Positions 25,762-34,570 of a stretch of DNA of 64,000 nucleotides are shown in pieces (within the stretch, counting starts at the first letter, position 1; each line of letters starts with the position of its first letter). Under the pieces are notes generated by a model that worked only from the letters and a program-made list of their open reading frames with translations, did not search any database and was not told the DNA's origin. A program made the translations under genes and the position numbers. This DNA is from an uncultured Alphaproteobacteria bacterium (GTDB lineage Bacteria; Pseudomonadota; Alphaproteobacteria; Micropepsales; Micropepsaceae): NCBI GenBank assembly GCA_903897605.1, contig CAIUCH010000049.1, positions 22,978-86,977 on the forward strand, read 5' to 3'.

Positions 25762-28554
25762 ATGTCCAAGCGCATGCTCATAGACGCCAACCACCCGGAA
25801 GAAACCCGCGTGGTGGTACTCGACGGATCCAAGGTCGAGGAATTTGACTTCGAGGCCGCCAGCAAGCGGCCGCTCAAGGGAAACATCTATCTCGCCAAGG
25901 TAACGCGCGTGGAGCCTTCGCTCCAGGCGGCCTTTGTCGAATATGGCGGCAACCGCCAGGGCTTCCTCGCCTTTTCCGAAATCCATCCCGATTATTACCA
26001 GATCCCTGTCGCCGACCGGCAGGCGCTTCTGGCGGAACAGGAAGCCGAGGCGCGCCGCCGCCAGGAAGACGATATCGAAAGCTTCGAGATCGGATCCGGC
26101 GCCAAATCCGATGGCGAGGACGAAGAGGACGATGAAACCGCCGAAGACGTCCTTGAGGAAGGTGACGATACCGCCCCCGTCCCCCTGGATGCCGCCAGCA
26201 TCGAGCCGCCCCGCGAATACGAGGCTGATGCCGACGATGTGCCGCGGCCTTCTGCCGAGGAGCCCGTCTCTGGCGAAGATGAAGATCATGACGATGTTTT
26301 CGTCAATCACGGCGCCGCCGCCGTCGAGAATGAGCAGGATGAGGAAGAGGAGGAGATCCCTTCCAAGCCCGAGGCCGCTCTGCAGGCCGAGGCCGATTAC
26401 GGCCACGATCCGCAAATCGTCGAAGCGGAAGCCGCCCAGGAAAACGAAGGCGAGATCGAACCGGTAACGCCGGATGATTCCGCTTCGAATGGCGACACCC
26501 CCGCCGAGGCGGCGCAAGAAAATGAAGGCGCCATCGAGGCCGTCGAAGCCGACGCGGGCGAAGCCGCGGTCGGCGGCGGCGAAAGCGGTGAAAAGAATCT
26601 GCAAATGCAGCGGCCGCCCCAGAAATGGATGCGCCGCAAGCACTATAAGATTCAGGAAGTCATCAAGCGCCGCCAGATCATTCTGGTGCAGGTGGTCAAG
26701 GAAGAACGCGGCAACAAAGGCGCGGCGCTGACCACTTATCTGTCTCTGGCAGGCCGATATTGCGTTTTGATGCCCAACACGCCGCGCGGCGGCGGCATTT
26801 CCCGCAAGATCACCAACGCCGCCGACCGCAAGCGCCTCAAATCCGCGGCGCAAGGCCTGGAATTGCCCGAAGGCATGGGGCTGATCATCCGCACCGCGGG
26901 CGAGAACCGCACCAAGCTGGAGATCCGCCGCGACTATGAATATCTGATGCGGCTGTGGGACACGATCCGCGAAAAGACGCTCTCGTCCAACGCGCCCGCC
27001 TGCGTCTATGAGGAAGGCGACCTGATCAAACGCGTCATCCGCGATCTTTTCACCAAGGATGTGAAGGACGTGGTGGTGGAAGGCGAAGCCGGCTTCCGCA
27101 ACGCCAAGGATTTCATGCGCATGCTGATGCCGACCCAGGTGCGCAATGTGCATCAGTACAAGGACACGGTGCCGCTGTTTCAGCGCATGCATATCGAGCA
27201 GCAACTCGACGCCATGTTCTCCTCGACCGTCACGCTGCGGTCGGGGGGCTATATCGTCATCAACCAGACCGAAGCGCTGGTGTCCATCGACGTCAATTCC
27301 GGCCGCGCCACCCGCGAACATTCCATCGAGGAGACCGCGCGCAAGACCAATCTGGAAGCGGCCGACGAAGTGGGCCGCCAGTTGCGGCTGCGCGACCTTG
27401 CCGGACTGATCGTGATCGATTTCATCGACATGGAAGAAGGCCGCAATGACCGCGAGGTCGAGAAGCGGCTGCGCGATGCGGTGAAGAACGACCGTGCCCG
27501 TGTCCAGATCGGCAAGATCAGCCAGTTCGGTCTGATGGAAATGTCGCGTCAGCGTCTGCGCGCCGGCGTGGTCGCTTCATCCACCGTGATCTGCCCGCAT
27601 TGCGGCGGCGCGGGCATCGTGCGCTCCGTCGAATCCACCGCGCTGCGCGTATTGCGCGCCCTGGAAGATGAAGGCGAGAAGAACCGCGCCAGCGCGGTGA
27701 CGGTGCGGGTTGCCAACGATGTGGCGATCTACACATTGAATCAGAAACGCCGCGAACTTGCCCGCATCGAGACCGAATACGGCATGGAGGTTTCCTTCGA
27801 GCCCAAGGAAGGCCTGATGGCGGGTCATTTCGAGTTGGACCGCGTCCGCGTCCGCGACCCCGAAGACCGTCCGCGCAATCACGCTGTCTCCATTGAGGCA
27901 GGCTTCGTGCCTTCCGACGAGCCAGACGACGATGTGGTCGAAGTCGAAGAAGAAAGCGAAATCGAAGACGTCGAGGACGCGGTGGTCGAACAGTCCGATG
28001 GCGAAGCCCGCGAAACACCGCAGCAAGCCCGCGACAATGAAGGCAAGCGCCGGCGCAGGCGCCGTGGCGGACGCGGACGCAACCGCGATCGCGGTCCGCG
28101 CCCGGAGGGCGCCGACCTGGACCCGCGCGCCAACGACGACAGGCCGCAAGGCGAAGCTGTGGTCGCCGCCGAAGGTGGCGATGCCGGTCATGACGAGCCC
28201 GGCGATCTTCAATCTGGCGATGGCGGGCACACCAATGAACAGAATGGCAGCGCCGCACCTGGCCAGCCTGGTGAAGGTGGACGGCGCCGTCGCCGGCGGC
28301 GCGGTCGCCGTGGCGGACGGGAGCGCGCTCCTGAAACTGGCCAAGCGGCACCCGCTTATGCGCCGGAGGCCGATCGCTTTGGCACACCCGATGAGATCGA
28401 CACCACGCCCACCAACAGGAGCCATGCTCCGGGGGCGCCGTCCGCACCCGTCTGGTCGCTGCAGGACGACATTCCGGACACCACGCCCAAGGACGATGGA
28501 AATAAGCCCGCCAAAAAGGGCTGGTGGCAACGCGCTTTTAGTGGCGATAAATAG
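25762..28554 (+). CDS. rne: Ribonuclease E
   Basis: The main endoribonuclease of mRNA decay and rRNA/tRNA processing, 930 residues. The S1 domain (from about 35) is split by an acidic Glu/Asp-rich insert at about 80-283, a feature of alphaproteobacterial RNase E. The catalytic aspartates are D510 (SIDVNSG) and D553 (VIDFIDM), and the zinc-link is CPHCGGAG at 611-618. The C-terminal half is disordered: an acidic patch, then Arg-rich clusters (RRRRRGGRGRNR and a later one) that bind RNA, ending KKGWWQRAF, a likely partner-binding short motif. Scaffold partners cannot be named from sequence. Confidence 0.96.
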   Translation: MSKRMLIDANHPEETRVVVLDGSKVEEFDFEAASKRPLKGNIYLAKVTRVEPSLQAAFVEYGGNRQGFLAFSEIHPDYYQIPVADRQALLAEQEAEARRRQEDDIESFEIGSGAKSDGEDEEDDETAEDVLEEGDDTAPVPLDAASIEPPREYEADADDVPRPSAEEPVSGEDEDHDDVFVNHGAAAVENEQDEEEEEIPSKPEAALQAEADYGHDPQIVEAEAAQENEGEIEPVTPDDSASNGDTPAEAAQENEGAIEAVEADAGEAAVGGGESGEKNLQMQRPPQKWMRRKHYKIQEVIKRRQIILVQVVKEERGNKGAALTTYLSLAGRYCVLMPNTPRGGGISRKITNAADRKRLKSAAQGLELPEGMGLIIRTAGENRTKLEIRRDYEYLMRLWDTIREKTLSSNAPACVYEEGDLIKRVIRDLFTKDVKDVVVEGEAGFRNAKDFMRMLMPTQVRNVHQYKDTVPLFQRMHIEQQLDAMFSSTVTLRSGGYIVINQTEALVSIDVNSGRATREHSIEETARKTNLEAADEVGRQLRLRDLAGLIVIDFIDMEEGRNDREVEKRLRDAVKNDRARVQIGKISQFGLMEMSRQRLRAGVVASSTVICPHCGGAGIVRSVESTALRVLRALEDEGEKNRASAVTVRVANDVAIYTLNQKRRELARIETEYGMEVSFEPKEGLMAGHFELDRVRVRDPEDRPRNHAVSIEAGFVPSDEPDDDVVEVEEESEIEDVEDAVVEQSDGEARETPQQARDNEGKRRRRRRGGRGRNRDRGPRPEGADLDPRANDDRPQGEAVVAAEGGDAGHDEPGDLQSGDGGHTNEQNGSAAPGQPGEGGRRRRRRRGRRGGRERAPETGQAAPAYAPEADRFGTPDEIDTTPTNRSHAPGAPSAPVWSLQDDIPDTTPKDDGNKPAKKGWWQRAFSGDK

Positions 28555-28566
28555 TCGCCACTAAAA
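28536..28566. terminator. Perfect 12-bp hairpin at the rne 3' end
   Basis: The arms TTTTAGTGGCGA (28536-28547) and TCGCCACTAAAA (28555-28566) are fully complementary around a 7-base loop that contains the rne stop codon. It lies at the meeting point of convergent rne and the GFA gene. There is no separate U-tract after the stem, since the A/T pairs are part of it, so it may stabilise 3' ends as well as stop transcription. Confidence 0.6.
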
Positions 28567-28567
28567 A

Positions 28568-28969
28568 TCACGTCCTTTCGCGCATCTCCATGCCGCCCAG
28601 ATCCTGGACCCAGGCGAGCGCGGAATGGCACCAGATCTGGCGGACAGGTTTGAGCTGCGCGCGTTCGGCGATGGCGCCGGTGCGCAGATTGAACGCGGCT
28701 GGATGATTCACATCCGAGGCATAGATCGGCGTCCCGCATGTGGCGCAGAACGCCTGGGCCCGCGCATTGCCACTCTCCGCGGTCTTCACATAGATTTTCG
28801 GCACGCCGCTGATGATGCGGAAATCCGCCGCTTTCGCCGGTACGCTGACGCGATAGGCGGTACCGGTCAGAATCTGGCAATCCGTGCAATGACAGATGCT
28901 GACCTGGGCCGGATCCACTTCAGCCTCATAGGTCAGTTCGCCGCAATGGCATCGGCCATGGATCTTCAT
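28568..28969 (-). CDS. GFA family protein (CENP-V/GFA domain)
   Basis: A 133-residue protein of the glutathione-dependent formaldehyde-activating enzyme (Gfa)-like family. The zinc ligands are visible: CHCGE near residue 7, CHCTDCQ near 26, and CATCGTP near 94. Despite the name, most members have no shown formaldehyde activity. It lies 6 bases after the end of the GGT-like gene on the same strand and may share its transcript. Confidence 0.85.
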   Translation of the reverse strand: MKIHGRCHCGELTYEAEVDPAQVSICHCTDCQILTGTAYRVSVPAKAADFRIISGVPKIYVKTAESGNARAQAFCATCGTPIYASDVNHPAAFNLRTGAIAERAQLKPVRQIWCHSALAWVQDLGGMEMRERT

Positions 28970-28975
28970 GGGAAG

Positions 28976-30328
28976 TTACTCGTCGGTTGCGGCGCCCAGA
29001 CCATGGCCGCCGGGATCGGAGAGTGCCACGCACACGCCCTGGCAGGAAATCACATTCACCGTCACCATCGGCGCGGCACCGGTTGAGCGCAGATCGCCTG
29101 GGCGCCCGAGCTGCTGGCCGGAGGCAAGCTTGAGGAGCGCGTAGGCGATCGCCGCGCTGCCGTTCGGTCCGCCGGCCCCGACACCCGCCAGGGCGACATG
29201 GCCATCGCCATCGCGCGCGATTATCGGTGTCAGAAAAGCACTGGCGATGCCCGCCGGTGTCGCGGGCGCATTGGCCAGCAGGACACCGCTATTGCCTGCA
29301 CTTCGCCCACCGCCAAAGGCGCCGTTCAAGGTCACGGCGCAAGTTGCGGCCTGGCCATTGCGATCCATGGCGGCAAATCCGGTGCCGCCCAGATCGGGCG
29401 GCAGCGCGGAGATGCCAAAGCTTGTCAGGCTCTGGCGCACCGCCGCGACAACCGCGCCTTCCGGATCGGTGCTGCGGGCGGCATTGGCGAATAGCGAGGC
29501 GGCGAAGGCGCCGGCGCCCGTGCTGGCATTCGGCAGCAAAACGCTGAGAGCGCCCTGAACCATCGGACGCGGCGTGACGATGGCGGTGCGATAATCGGAA
29601 AGGTCGCCAAGCGAAATCGCGCCGCCCTGCGACGCGGAATAGCGCACGACTTCATCCGCGACCGCGCCTTTATAAAAGCCGTCCGTGCCGTAGAGCCGAA
29701 TAGCGCCCAAGCTCTGGGAGAGCGCCGGATCGGTCACCACTGTGCCTTCCGCTTTGGGAGCTCCCGCCTCGTTCAGGAATTCCGCCGCCAAAGCCGCGTC
29801 CAACCGCACGACATTCTGTGCATTGGCGAGGCGCGCCGAGAGGGCGTGGCTTATCGGAAAGCCGCTGGCGGCATAGGCCTCGCCGCCGGCCACATCGCGT
29901 TGCCAGGGAATCGCGCCGAACGCGGACTGAAGATCATAGAAGCCGCGCACCGCGCCAGGCACCGCATAGGCGCCGCCGCTTTTTGCCGCGCGCGTGAGGA
30001 AATCGAATTCCCGCACGCCCTTCACCGGGTCGGCGATCAGGCAGATGCCGCCGCCGCCCAAACCCGCGGCCACCGGATAGGTCGCCGTCATGGCGAAGAA
30101 CATGGCGGTCACCGCGTCGGCGGCGCTGCCGCCTTGCCCCAGGATCGCGGCGCCAGTCTTGACCGCATAGGGTTCGTCGCCGACTGCCAACCCGCTGCTT
30201 TGCGACGAATTCGAATTCGAGCCGCCGCCAAAGCCCAGCGTGGATTCAACTCTCGACCCCAACGAACAGCCGGCTAGGACGGCCGCCAGCGGCAGTGCGA
30301 GAAAAGGCTTGGCGCGAAAGCTCGGCAT
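28976..30328 (-). CDS. Gamma-glutamyltransferase-like lipoprotein
   Basis: A GGT-family protein (450 residues) with a lipobox LAAVLAGC at its start, so anchored as a lipoprotein. The large-subunit signature GQGGSAADAVTAMFFAM and the GLGGGGICL region are clear. At the self-cleavage site, where GGT has Thr-Thr-His, the sequence reads GGTGFAAMD; the nucleophile position aligns with Gly and only the following Thr remains. The segment after it (ATCAVTLNG) still fits. It may cleave by a shifted Thr, or be inactive. I start at ATG 30328 (AGGA 5 bases upstream) rather than GTG 30346. Confidence 0.75.
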   Translation of the reverse strand: MPSFRAKPFLALPLAAVLAGCSLGSRVESTLGFGGGSNSNSSQSSGLAVGDEPYAVKTGAAILGQGGSAADAVTAMFFAMTATYPVAAGLGGGGICLIADPVKGVREFDFLTRAAKSGGAYAVPGAVRGFYDLQSAFGAIPWQRDVAGGEAYAASGFPISHALSARLANAQNVVRLDAALAAEFLNEAGAPKAEGTVVTDPALSQSLGAIRLYGTDGFYKGAVADEVVRYSASQGGAISLGDLSDYRTAIVTPRPMVQGALSVLLPNASTGAGAFAASLFANAARSTDPEGAVVAAVRQSLTSFGISALPPDLGGTGFAAMDRNGQAATCAVTLNGAFGGGRSAGNSGVLLANAPATPAGIASAFLTPIIARDGDGHVALAGVGAGGPNGSAAIAYALLKLASGQQLGRPGDLRSTGAAPMVTVNVISCQGVCVALSDPGGHGLGAATDE

Positions 30329-30404
30329 GACGGTCCTGTAATCCACGGATAAAATATGATCCGGTTATGCCGGAACGGCGGGCACGGGGCAACGCGTCCG
30401 GGAT

Positions 30405-30433
30405 TTGACCTTGTCCGCCGGCCCTCCTAGGTT
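30405..30433 (+). promoter_or_regulatory. Candidate promoter of the M48 protease gene
   Basis: TTGACC (30405-30410) and TAGGTT (30428-30433) are separated by 17 bases and lie just upstream of the protease start. The -35 is near consensus; the -10 is weaker, which is common in GC-rich alphaproteobacteria. Confidence 0.5.
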
Positions 30434-30451
30434 CGGCGCGAACGGGGGTTC

Positions 30452-31849
30452 ATGGAGGCTGATGTCTTGCCGCGTTTAGACCCTCTGCCCAGGCGTTCCG
30501 GGCGCCGGCTTGCCTTCGCTGCCGGATTTGCATTTTCCGCCGCTCTTGTTGCCACCGGTTTGGGCACCGCGCCCGCCTATGCGCAAGGGATCTCGCTTTT
30601 GCGCGATACCGAGACTGAGGACATGCTGAAAAGTTTCGAGGCGCCCCTGTCCCGGGCGGCCGGCCTCGATCCGCAAGCCGTCCATATGTATCTGGTGGGC
30701 GATCCGGACGTGAACGCCTTTGCCGCCGAAGGCCAGAACATCTTCGTCATGAGCGGCATTATCCTCTACTGCAAAAACCCCAATGAACTGATCGGCGTGA
30801 TGGCCCATGAGACCGGCCATATCGCGGCCGGGCATATCTCGCGCACCGGCGTGGGCATGGAGCACGCGATGATCCCCATGCTGCTGTCGATGGTGCTGGG
30901 CGCCGCGGCGATGGCGCTGGGCGCTGGCGACGCCGGCATGGTGATCATGAGTGCCGGCTCGGCAATTGCTCAGGCGCAGATGGCGGCCTTCACCCGGGTA
31001 CAGGAATCCACCGCCGACCAGATCGCCCTCAAATTGCTCAACGCCACGCATCAATCGCCGATGGGGCTGTATTCGACGTTCGAGCGCTTCGCCATCGAAC
31101 AGGCCCAGAGCGCCTACAAGATCGACAAATATGCCGTGGACCATCCGGTGGGCCAGGATCGTCTCGCCGACATCGAAGTGGGCGTCAATTCCTCGCCCTG
31201 GCGTGACGTCAAGGATCCGCCGCAGGTGACCCATACCTATGAGATGGTGCAGGCCAAGCTGGCAGGATTCACGCTTCCGGTACAGCAGGCGCTGGACCGC
31301 TATCCCGAAAGCAACAATTCCGAACCGGCACGCTATGCCCGCGCCATGATCTATATGCGCAAGCCCGATCTGGCCAAGGCGCTTTCCACCACCAATAGCC
31401 TGATCCAGGACGAGCCCAACAATCCCTTCTTCTACGAGGTGCTGGGCCAGATCTACGTCACCATGGCCAAGCCGTTGCAGGCGATCCCCGTCTATCAGAA
31501 AGCGGTGGATCTGAGGCCCAATGCCCCGCAATTGCGGTTGGGACTGGCGGTGGCGCAACTTGCCACCGAGGATGCGCGGCTCGCCAACGCGGCTTTGCAA
31601 AATCTTAAAGCCGCATCGCTTATGGAAAATGACGACGTCTTCACCTGGTATGAAACCGCCCAGGCCTACAGCATGTTGAAGAACGAGCCGATGGCGAATC
31701 TTTCCACCGCCGAAGCCTATTATAATTCCGGCGCCATGCGGCAGGCCGCCATATTTGCAATTCGCGCCCGGCGCGGGTTGGATCAGGGCACCCCAGACTG
31801 GGAACGCGCCAATGACATTGTCGGTGTGGTCGCCACACCGCAACGATAG
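30452..31849 (+). CDS. M48 family metalloprotease with TPR repeats (BepA-like)
   Basis: A periplasmic zinc protease of 465 residues resembling BepA, which controls outer-membrane protein assembly. A signal peptide (cleavage near AYAQG) precedes the protease domain with HETGH at 119-123, the third ligand in QESTADQ, and a hydrophobic segment (MIPMLLSMVLGAAAMALGAG) over the active site. TPR-type helices fill the last 200 residues. The ATG at 30452 follows GGGGG closely; a TTG at 30467 preceded by GGAGG is an alternative. A DsbA-like gene follows 13 bases downstream. Confidence 0.9.
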   Translation: MEADVLPRLDPLPRRSGRRLAFAAGFAFSAALVATGLGTAPAYAQGISLLRDTETEDMLKSFEAPLSRAAGLDPQAVHMYLVGDPDVNAFAAEGQNIFVMSGIILYCKNPNELIGVMAHETGHIAAGHISRTGVGMEHAMIPMLLSMVLGAAAMALGAGDAGMVIMSAGSAIAQAQMAAFTRVQESTADQIALKLLNATHQSPMGLYSTFERFAIEQAQSAYKIDKYAVDHPVGQDRLADIEVGVNSSPWRDVKDPPQVTHTYEMVQAKLAGFTLPVQQALDRYPESNNSEPARYARAMIYMRKPDLAKALSTTNSLIQDEPNNPFFYEVLGQIYVTMAKPLQAIPVYQKAVDLRPNAPQLRLGLAVAQLATEDARLANAALQNLKAASLMENDDVFTWYETAQAYSMLKNEPMANLSTAEAYYNSGAMRQAAIFAIRARRGLDQGTPDWERANDIVGVVATPQR

Positions 31850-31862
31850 AAACGGAACAAGA

Positions 31863-32615
31863 ATGCGGGACTGGACGAATATTGTATTGGGTGCGGTGGG
31901 CGGCGCGTTCCTGGCCGTGATGATCGTCTTCGCGGCGGCGCGCCAGGGCTGGCTGCCCGGCGCCGGTGGCCCTGGCGGTACAGTCAATATCCGGGCCTAT
32001 CTTCTCAGCCATCCCGAATTGCTGTCGGAAATGACCGACAAGCTGCAAAAGCAGCAGGAAGCGGCGGACGAAATCAAGGCCGCCATGTCGATGAAGAAGA
32101 TCGGCATGGCCGCCTTCTTCGATCCCAGGATCGCCTTCATCACCGGCCCGGCCGATGCCAAGAAGAGCGTGGTCGAATTCTACGATTATAACTGCCCCTA
32201 TTGCCGCCTCTCGCTGCCGGCGGTGGAGAAATTCTACCAGCGGCACAAGAACGATACCCGCTTCTCCTTCATCGAATTTCCCATCAAGGGACCGGACTCC
32301 ATTGTCGCGGCCCGCGTGGCGCTGGCGGCCCGGCTGCAGCCCGACAAATATCTGGCGCTGCATTTCGCGCTGATGAACGAGACCGATCTGGTCAACGAAG
32401 CGATGATCTATGCCGATGCCCAGAAGGCGGACCTGAACATGGCCAAGCTGAAAATCGACATGCAGAGCCCGGAAATCGATGCCGCCATCGCCGCCAGCAA
32501 GGCGCTGGCAACGCGCGCTGGCATCGACGGCACGCCGACTTTCATCGTCAACGGCGTGATGCATCCGGGCGCCGTGGATGACGACTCGCTCAAGAGCCTC
32601 GCTGCCGACAGCTAA
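31863..32615 (+). CDS. DsbA family thiol:disulfide oxidoreductase
   Basis: A membrane-tethered periplasmic thioredoxin-fold protein of 250 residues. It has an N-terminal membrane segment (about 5-27), a helical region, and the active site CPYC at C111-C114 (YNCPYCRLS), with the cis-proline in DGTPTFIVNG near 223. It belongs to the Com1/BdbD-like group of DsbA proteins, including ScsC and Wolbachia DsbA2. In-frame sequence before 31863 merely shadows the M48 gene. Whether it oxidises or isomerises disulfides is not decidable from sequence. Confidence 0.9.
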   Translation: MRDWTNIVLGAVGGAFLAVMIVFAAARQGWLPGAGGPGGTVNIRAYLLSHPELLSEMTDKLQKQQEAADEIKAAMSMKKIGMAAFFDPRIAFITGPADAKKSVVEFYDYNCPYCRLSLPAVEKFYQRHKNDTRFSFIEFPIKGPDSIVAARVALAARLQPDKYLALHFALMNETDLVNEAMIYADAQKADLNMAKLKIDMQSPEIDAAIAASKALATRAGIDGTPTFIVNGVMHPGAVDDDSLKSLAADS

Positions 32616-32621
32616 GACTCA

Positions 32622-32972
32622 TCAGGGGGCTTTGCCCTGTTCGACGGACTGATTGACCTTGGCGCGGATCGCGTCCATGTCCGCCTGCGCATTGGCGACA
32701 TAGGCATTCATGCAGACGGTATAGTCCTGCAACGCCACATTATATTGTGCAACTTGCTTGTTGTAGTCCCTCACGTCGCGCGTGCCGGTGTTGATGCTCA
32801 TGCCGCCGGCGGAAACGGTTTTCGGGGTTGCATGCGGCATGACCGGCTGTTCTCCCGGCTTTATGCAATTGGGCGCGGGATAATCGGCAAGCGCCGGGAA
32901 ATTGGTGCCTGCCGCCGCCGCCGCCGATATGCCCGACAACAGAACAATCAGCGCGAAAATCCCCGGCCTCAT
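32622..32972 (-). CDS. Hypothetical secreted protein
   Basis: A 116-residue protein with a clear signal peptide (MRPGIFALIVLLSGISAAAA). The mature part has Cys in APNCIKPGE and VCMNAY, perhaps a disulfide pair, and a helical C-terminal half (YNKQVAQYNVALQDYTVCMN). I start at ATG 32972, with AAGG upstream; an in-frame GTG at 32990 would place charged residues before the signal. I do not recognise the family. It is convergent with the DsbA-like gene and lies downstream of thiSG. Confidence 0.7.
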   Translation of the reverse strand: MRPGIFALIVLLSGISAAAAAGTNFPALADYPAPNCIKPGEQPVMPHATPKTVSAGGMSINTGTRDVRDYNKQVAQYNVALQDYTVCMNAYVANAQADMDAIRAKVNQSVEQGKAP

Positions 32973-32991
32973 GCCCTTGTCCTTTCGCACA

Positions 32992-33996
32992 TCAAATCAG
33001 GCCGGTCAGCGGACTGGACGGATCGGCATAGGCTTTTTTTGGCATCCGTCCGGCCAGCCAGGCCTGGCGGCCCGCCTCCACCGCCAGCTTCATCGCCAAG
33101 GCCATCCGCACCGGATCCTTTGCATGCGCGATGCCGGTGTTGGAGATTACCGCATCGCAGCCCAGCTCCATGGCGATGGCGGCATCCGACGCGGTGCCGA
33201 TGCCGGCATCCACGATCACCGGCACTTTCGCGTCTTCCACGATCATCCGGATGTTCACGGTGGATTGGATTCCCATGCCCGAACCGATCGGCGAAGCCAG
33301 CGGCATGATCGCCACCGCGCCCATATCCTCGAGCCGCTTGGCCATCAAGGGATCATCGCTGCAATAAACCATCACCTGGAAACCATCCTTGGTCAGCATT
33401 TCGGTGGCCCGTATCGTCTCCAGCATGTCGGGATAGAGCAGCTTTTTCTCACCCAGCACTTCCAGCTTCACCAAAGTCCAGCCACCCGCCTCGCGGGCCA
33501 GACGCAAGGTGCGCACGGCGTCCTCGCCGGTGAAGCAGCCGGCGGTATTCGGCAGATAGGTGTATTTTTTCGGATCGATGAAATCGATCAACCGGGGTTG
33601 GTTCGGATCGGTGAGATTGACCCGGCGAACCGCCACCGTGACCATTTCCGCGCCGCTGGCTTCCAAGGCCCGCGCATTGTCCTCATAGGTCTTGAATTTG
33701 CCGGTGCCCACGATCAGACGGGATTTGTAGGTCTTGCCCGCGATCACCAACGGCTTGTCCGGGCGCGGCACGTCCACCGGCGCGTTGCCGCCGCCGATGA
33801 AATGCACGATCTCGAAACGGTCGCCATCGCCCACCGCAATTTGGTCGTAGGCCGAGCGCGGCACGATCTCAAGATTGCGCTCGACCGCAATCTTGGCGGG
33901 ATCGAGCCCCAAGGATTGCAGCATCGCCTTCACCGTCAGGCCGGCATCCAGGGCGCGGGCTTCGCCGTTCAGGGTCACATTCAGATTTGCTGCCAT
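32992..33996 (-). CDS. thiG: ThiS-ThiG fusion, thiazole synthase
   Basis: One uninterrupted frame of 334 residues joins the sulfur carrier ThiS (1-70) to thiazole synthase ThiG (about 80-325). ThiG builds the thiazole of thiamin; its Schiff-base lysine is K177 in [12 protein letters not shown], with the phosphate-binding end [12 protein letters not shown] and ISNTGIA. ThiS normally ends in a free Gly-Gly that becomes the thiocarboxylate; here it reads FIGGG at 66-70 and runs straight into a Pro-rich linker. Such fusions are annotated in other alphaproteobacteria. No TPP riboswitch (CTGAGA core) is visible upstream. Confidence 0.92.
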   Translation of the reverse strand: MAANLNVTLNGEARALDAGLTVKAMLQSLGLDPAKIAVERNLEIVPRSAYDQIAVGDGDRFEIVHFIGGGNAPVDVPRPDKPLVIAGKTYKSRLIVGTGKFKTYEDNARALEASGAEMVTVAVRRVNLTDPNQPRLIDFIDPKKYTYLPNTAGCFTGEDAVRTLRLAREAGGWTLVKLEVLGEKKLLYPDMLETIRATEMLTKDGFQVMVYCSDDPLMAKRLEDMGAVAIMPLASPIGSGMGIQSTVNIRMIVEDAKVPVIVDAGIGTASDAAIAMELGCDAVISNTGIAHAKDPVRMALAMKLAVEAGRQAWLAGRMPKKAYADPSSPLTGLI

Positions 33997-34011
33997 AGTG
34001 CCGGCCTATAA

Positions 34012-34072
34012 GGGTTTCCGTTACGAAGCGTAGCGATTATAAGGCTTGAACCCGCTCCGTTGACGGAAACCC
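34012..34072. promoter_or_regulatory. Inverted repeat over the thiSG/aroQ divergent promoter
   Basis: GGGTTTCCGT (34012-34021) and ACGGAAACCC (34063-34072) are perfectly complementary 10-base arms 41 bases apart, filling the space between the two start codons. A TATAAT read toward thiSG lies between them (plus-strand 34036-34041). The layout fits a regulator that loops or covers both promoters; no known motif is recognised. Confidence 0.5.
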
Positions 34073-34570
34073 ATGGCAAAAAACGCAAGCAAATCCAAGC
34101 CCTTACCAATATACATCATCAATGGCCCGAATCTCAACCTGCTGGGGACGCGGGAGCCGGAGATTTATGGCCGCGCCACCCTGGGGGAAATCGAAAAGCT
34201 CTGTGCCGCGCGCGCCAAGGCCCATGGTCTGCTGACCGTCTTCCTGCAGAGCAACAAGGAAGGCGAGCTGGTTGAATTTTTGCAGGAAGCCCGTGTCGCC
34301 GCTTGCGGCGTTCTTCTCAACGCGGCGGGCTACACCCATACCTCGGTGGCGATCCTGGATGCGATGCAGATGCTGAAGCAGCCGGTGATCGAAGTCCATC
34401 TTTCCAATCCGGCACGGCGCGAGCATTATCGGCACCTTTCCTATGTCGCCAAGGCCGCCACCGGCAGCATCACCGGTCTGGGCGTGAACAGCTATCTGCT
34501 GGCGATTGATGCCGTGGCAGCCCTCCTCTCCGGCTCACCAAAGAACGAAAAAACGAGAAAAAAGAAATGA
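34073..34570 (+). CDS. aroQ: Type II 3-dehydroquinate dehydratase
   Basis: AroQ catalyses the third step of the shikimate pathway. The 165-residue protein has the type II signatures INGPNLNLLGTREPEIYG (with the active-site Tyr), LNAAGYTHTSVAI, and EVHLSNPARRE with the catalytic His. A short basic N-terminus and a Lys-rich tail flank the domain. Its stop overlaps the accB start by 4 bases, the conserved aroQ-accB-accC order of alphaproteobacteria. Confidence 0.96.
   Translation: MAKNASKSKPLPIYIINGPNLNLLGTREPEIYGRATLGEIEKLCAARAKAHGLLTVFLQSNKEGELVEFLQEARVAACGVLLNAAGYTHTSVAILDAMQMLKQPVIEVHLSNPARREHYRHLSYVAKAATGSITGLGVNSYLLAIDAVAALLSGSPKNEKTRKKK

Noticed and set aside
25609..27321. 570-residue minus-strand frame opposite rne
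   Set aside because: The long opening comes from the Glu/Asp-rich insert read in antisense; no known domain.
34000..34072. TPP (THI-box) riboswitch before thiSG
   Set aside because: The spacer lacks the CTGAGA core and is too short for the aptamer.
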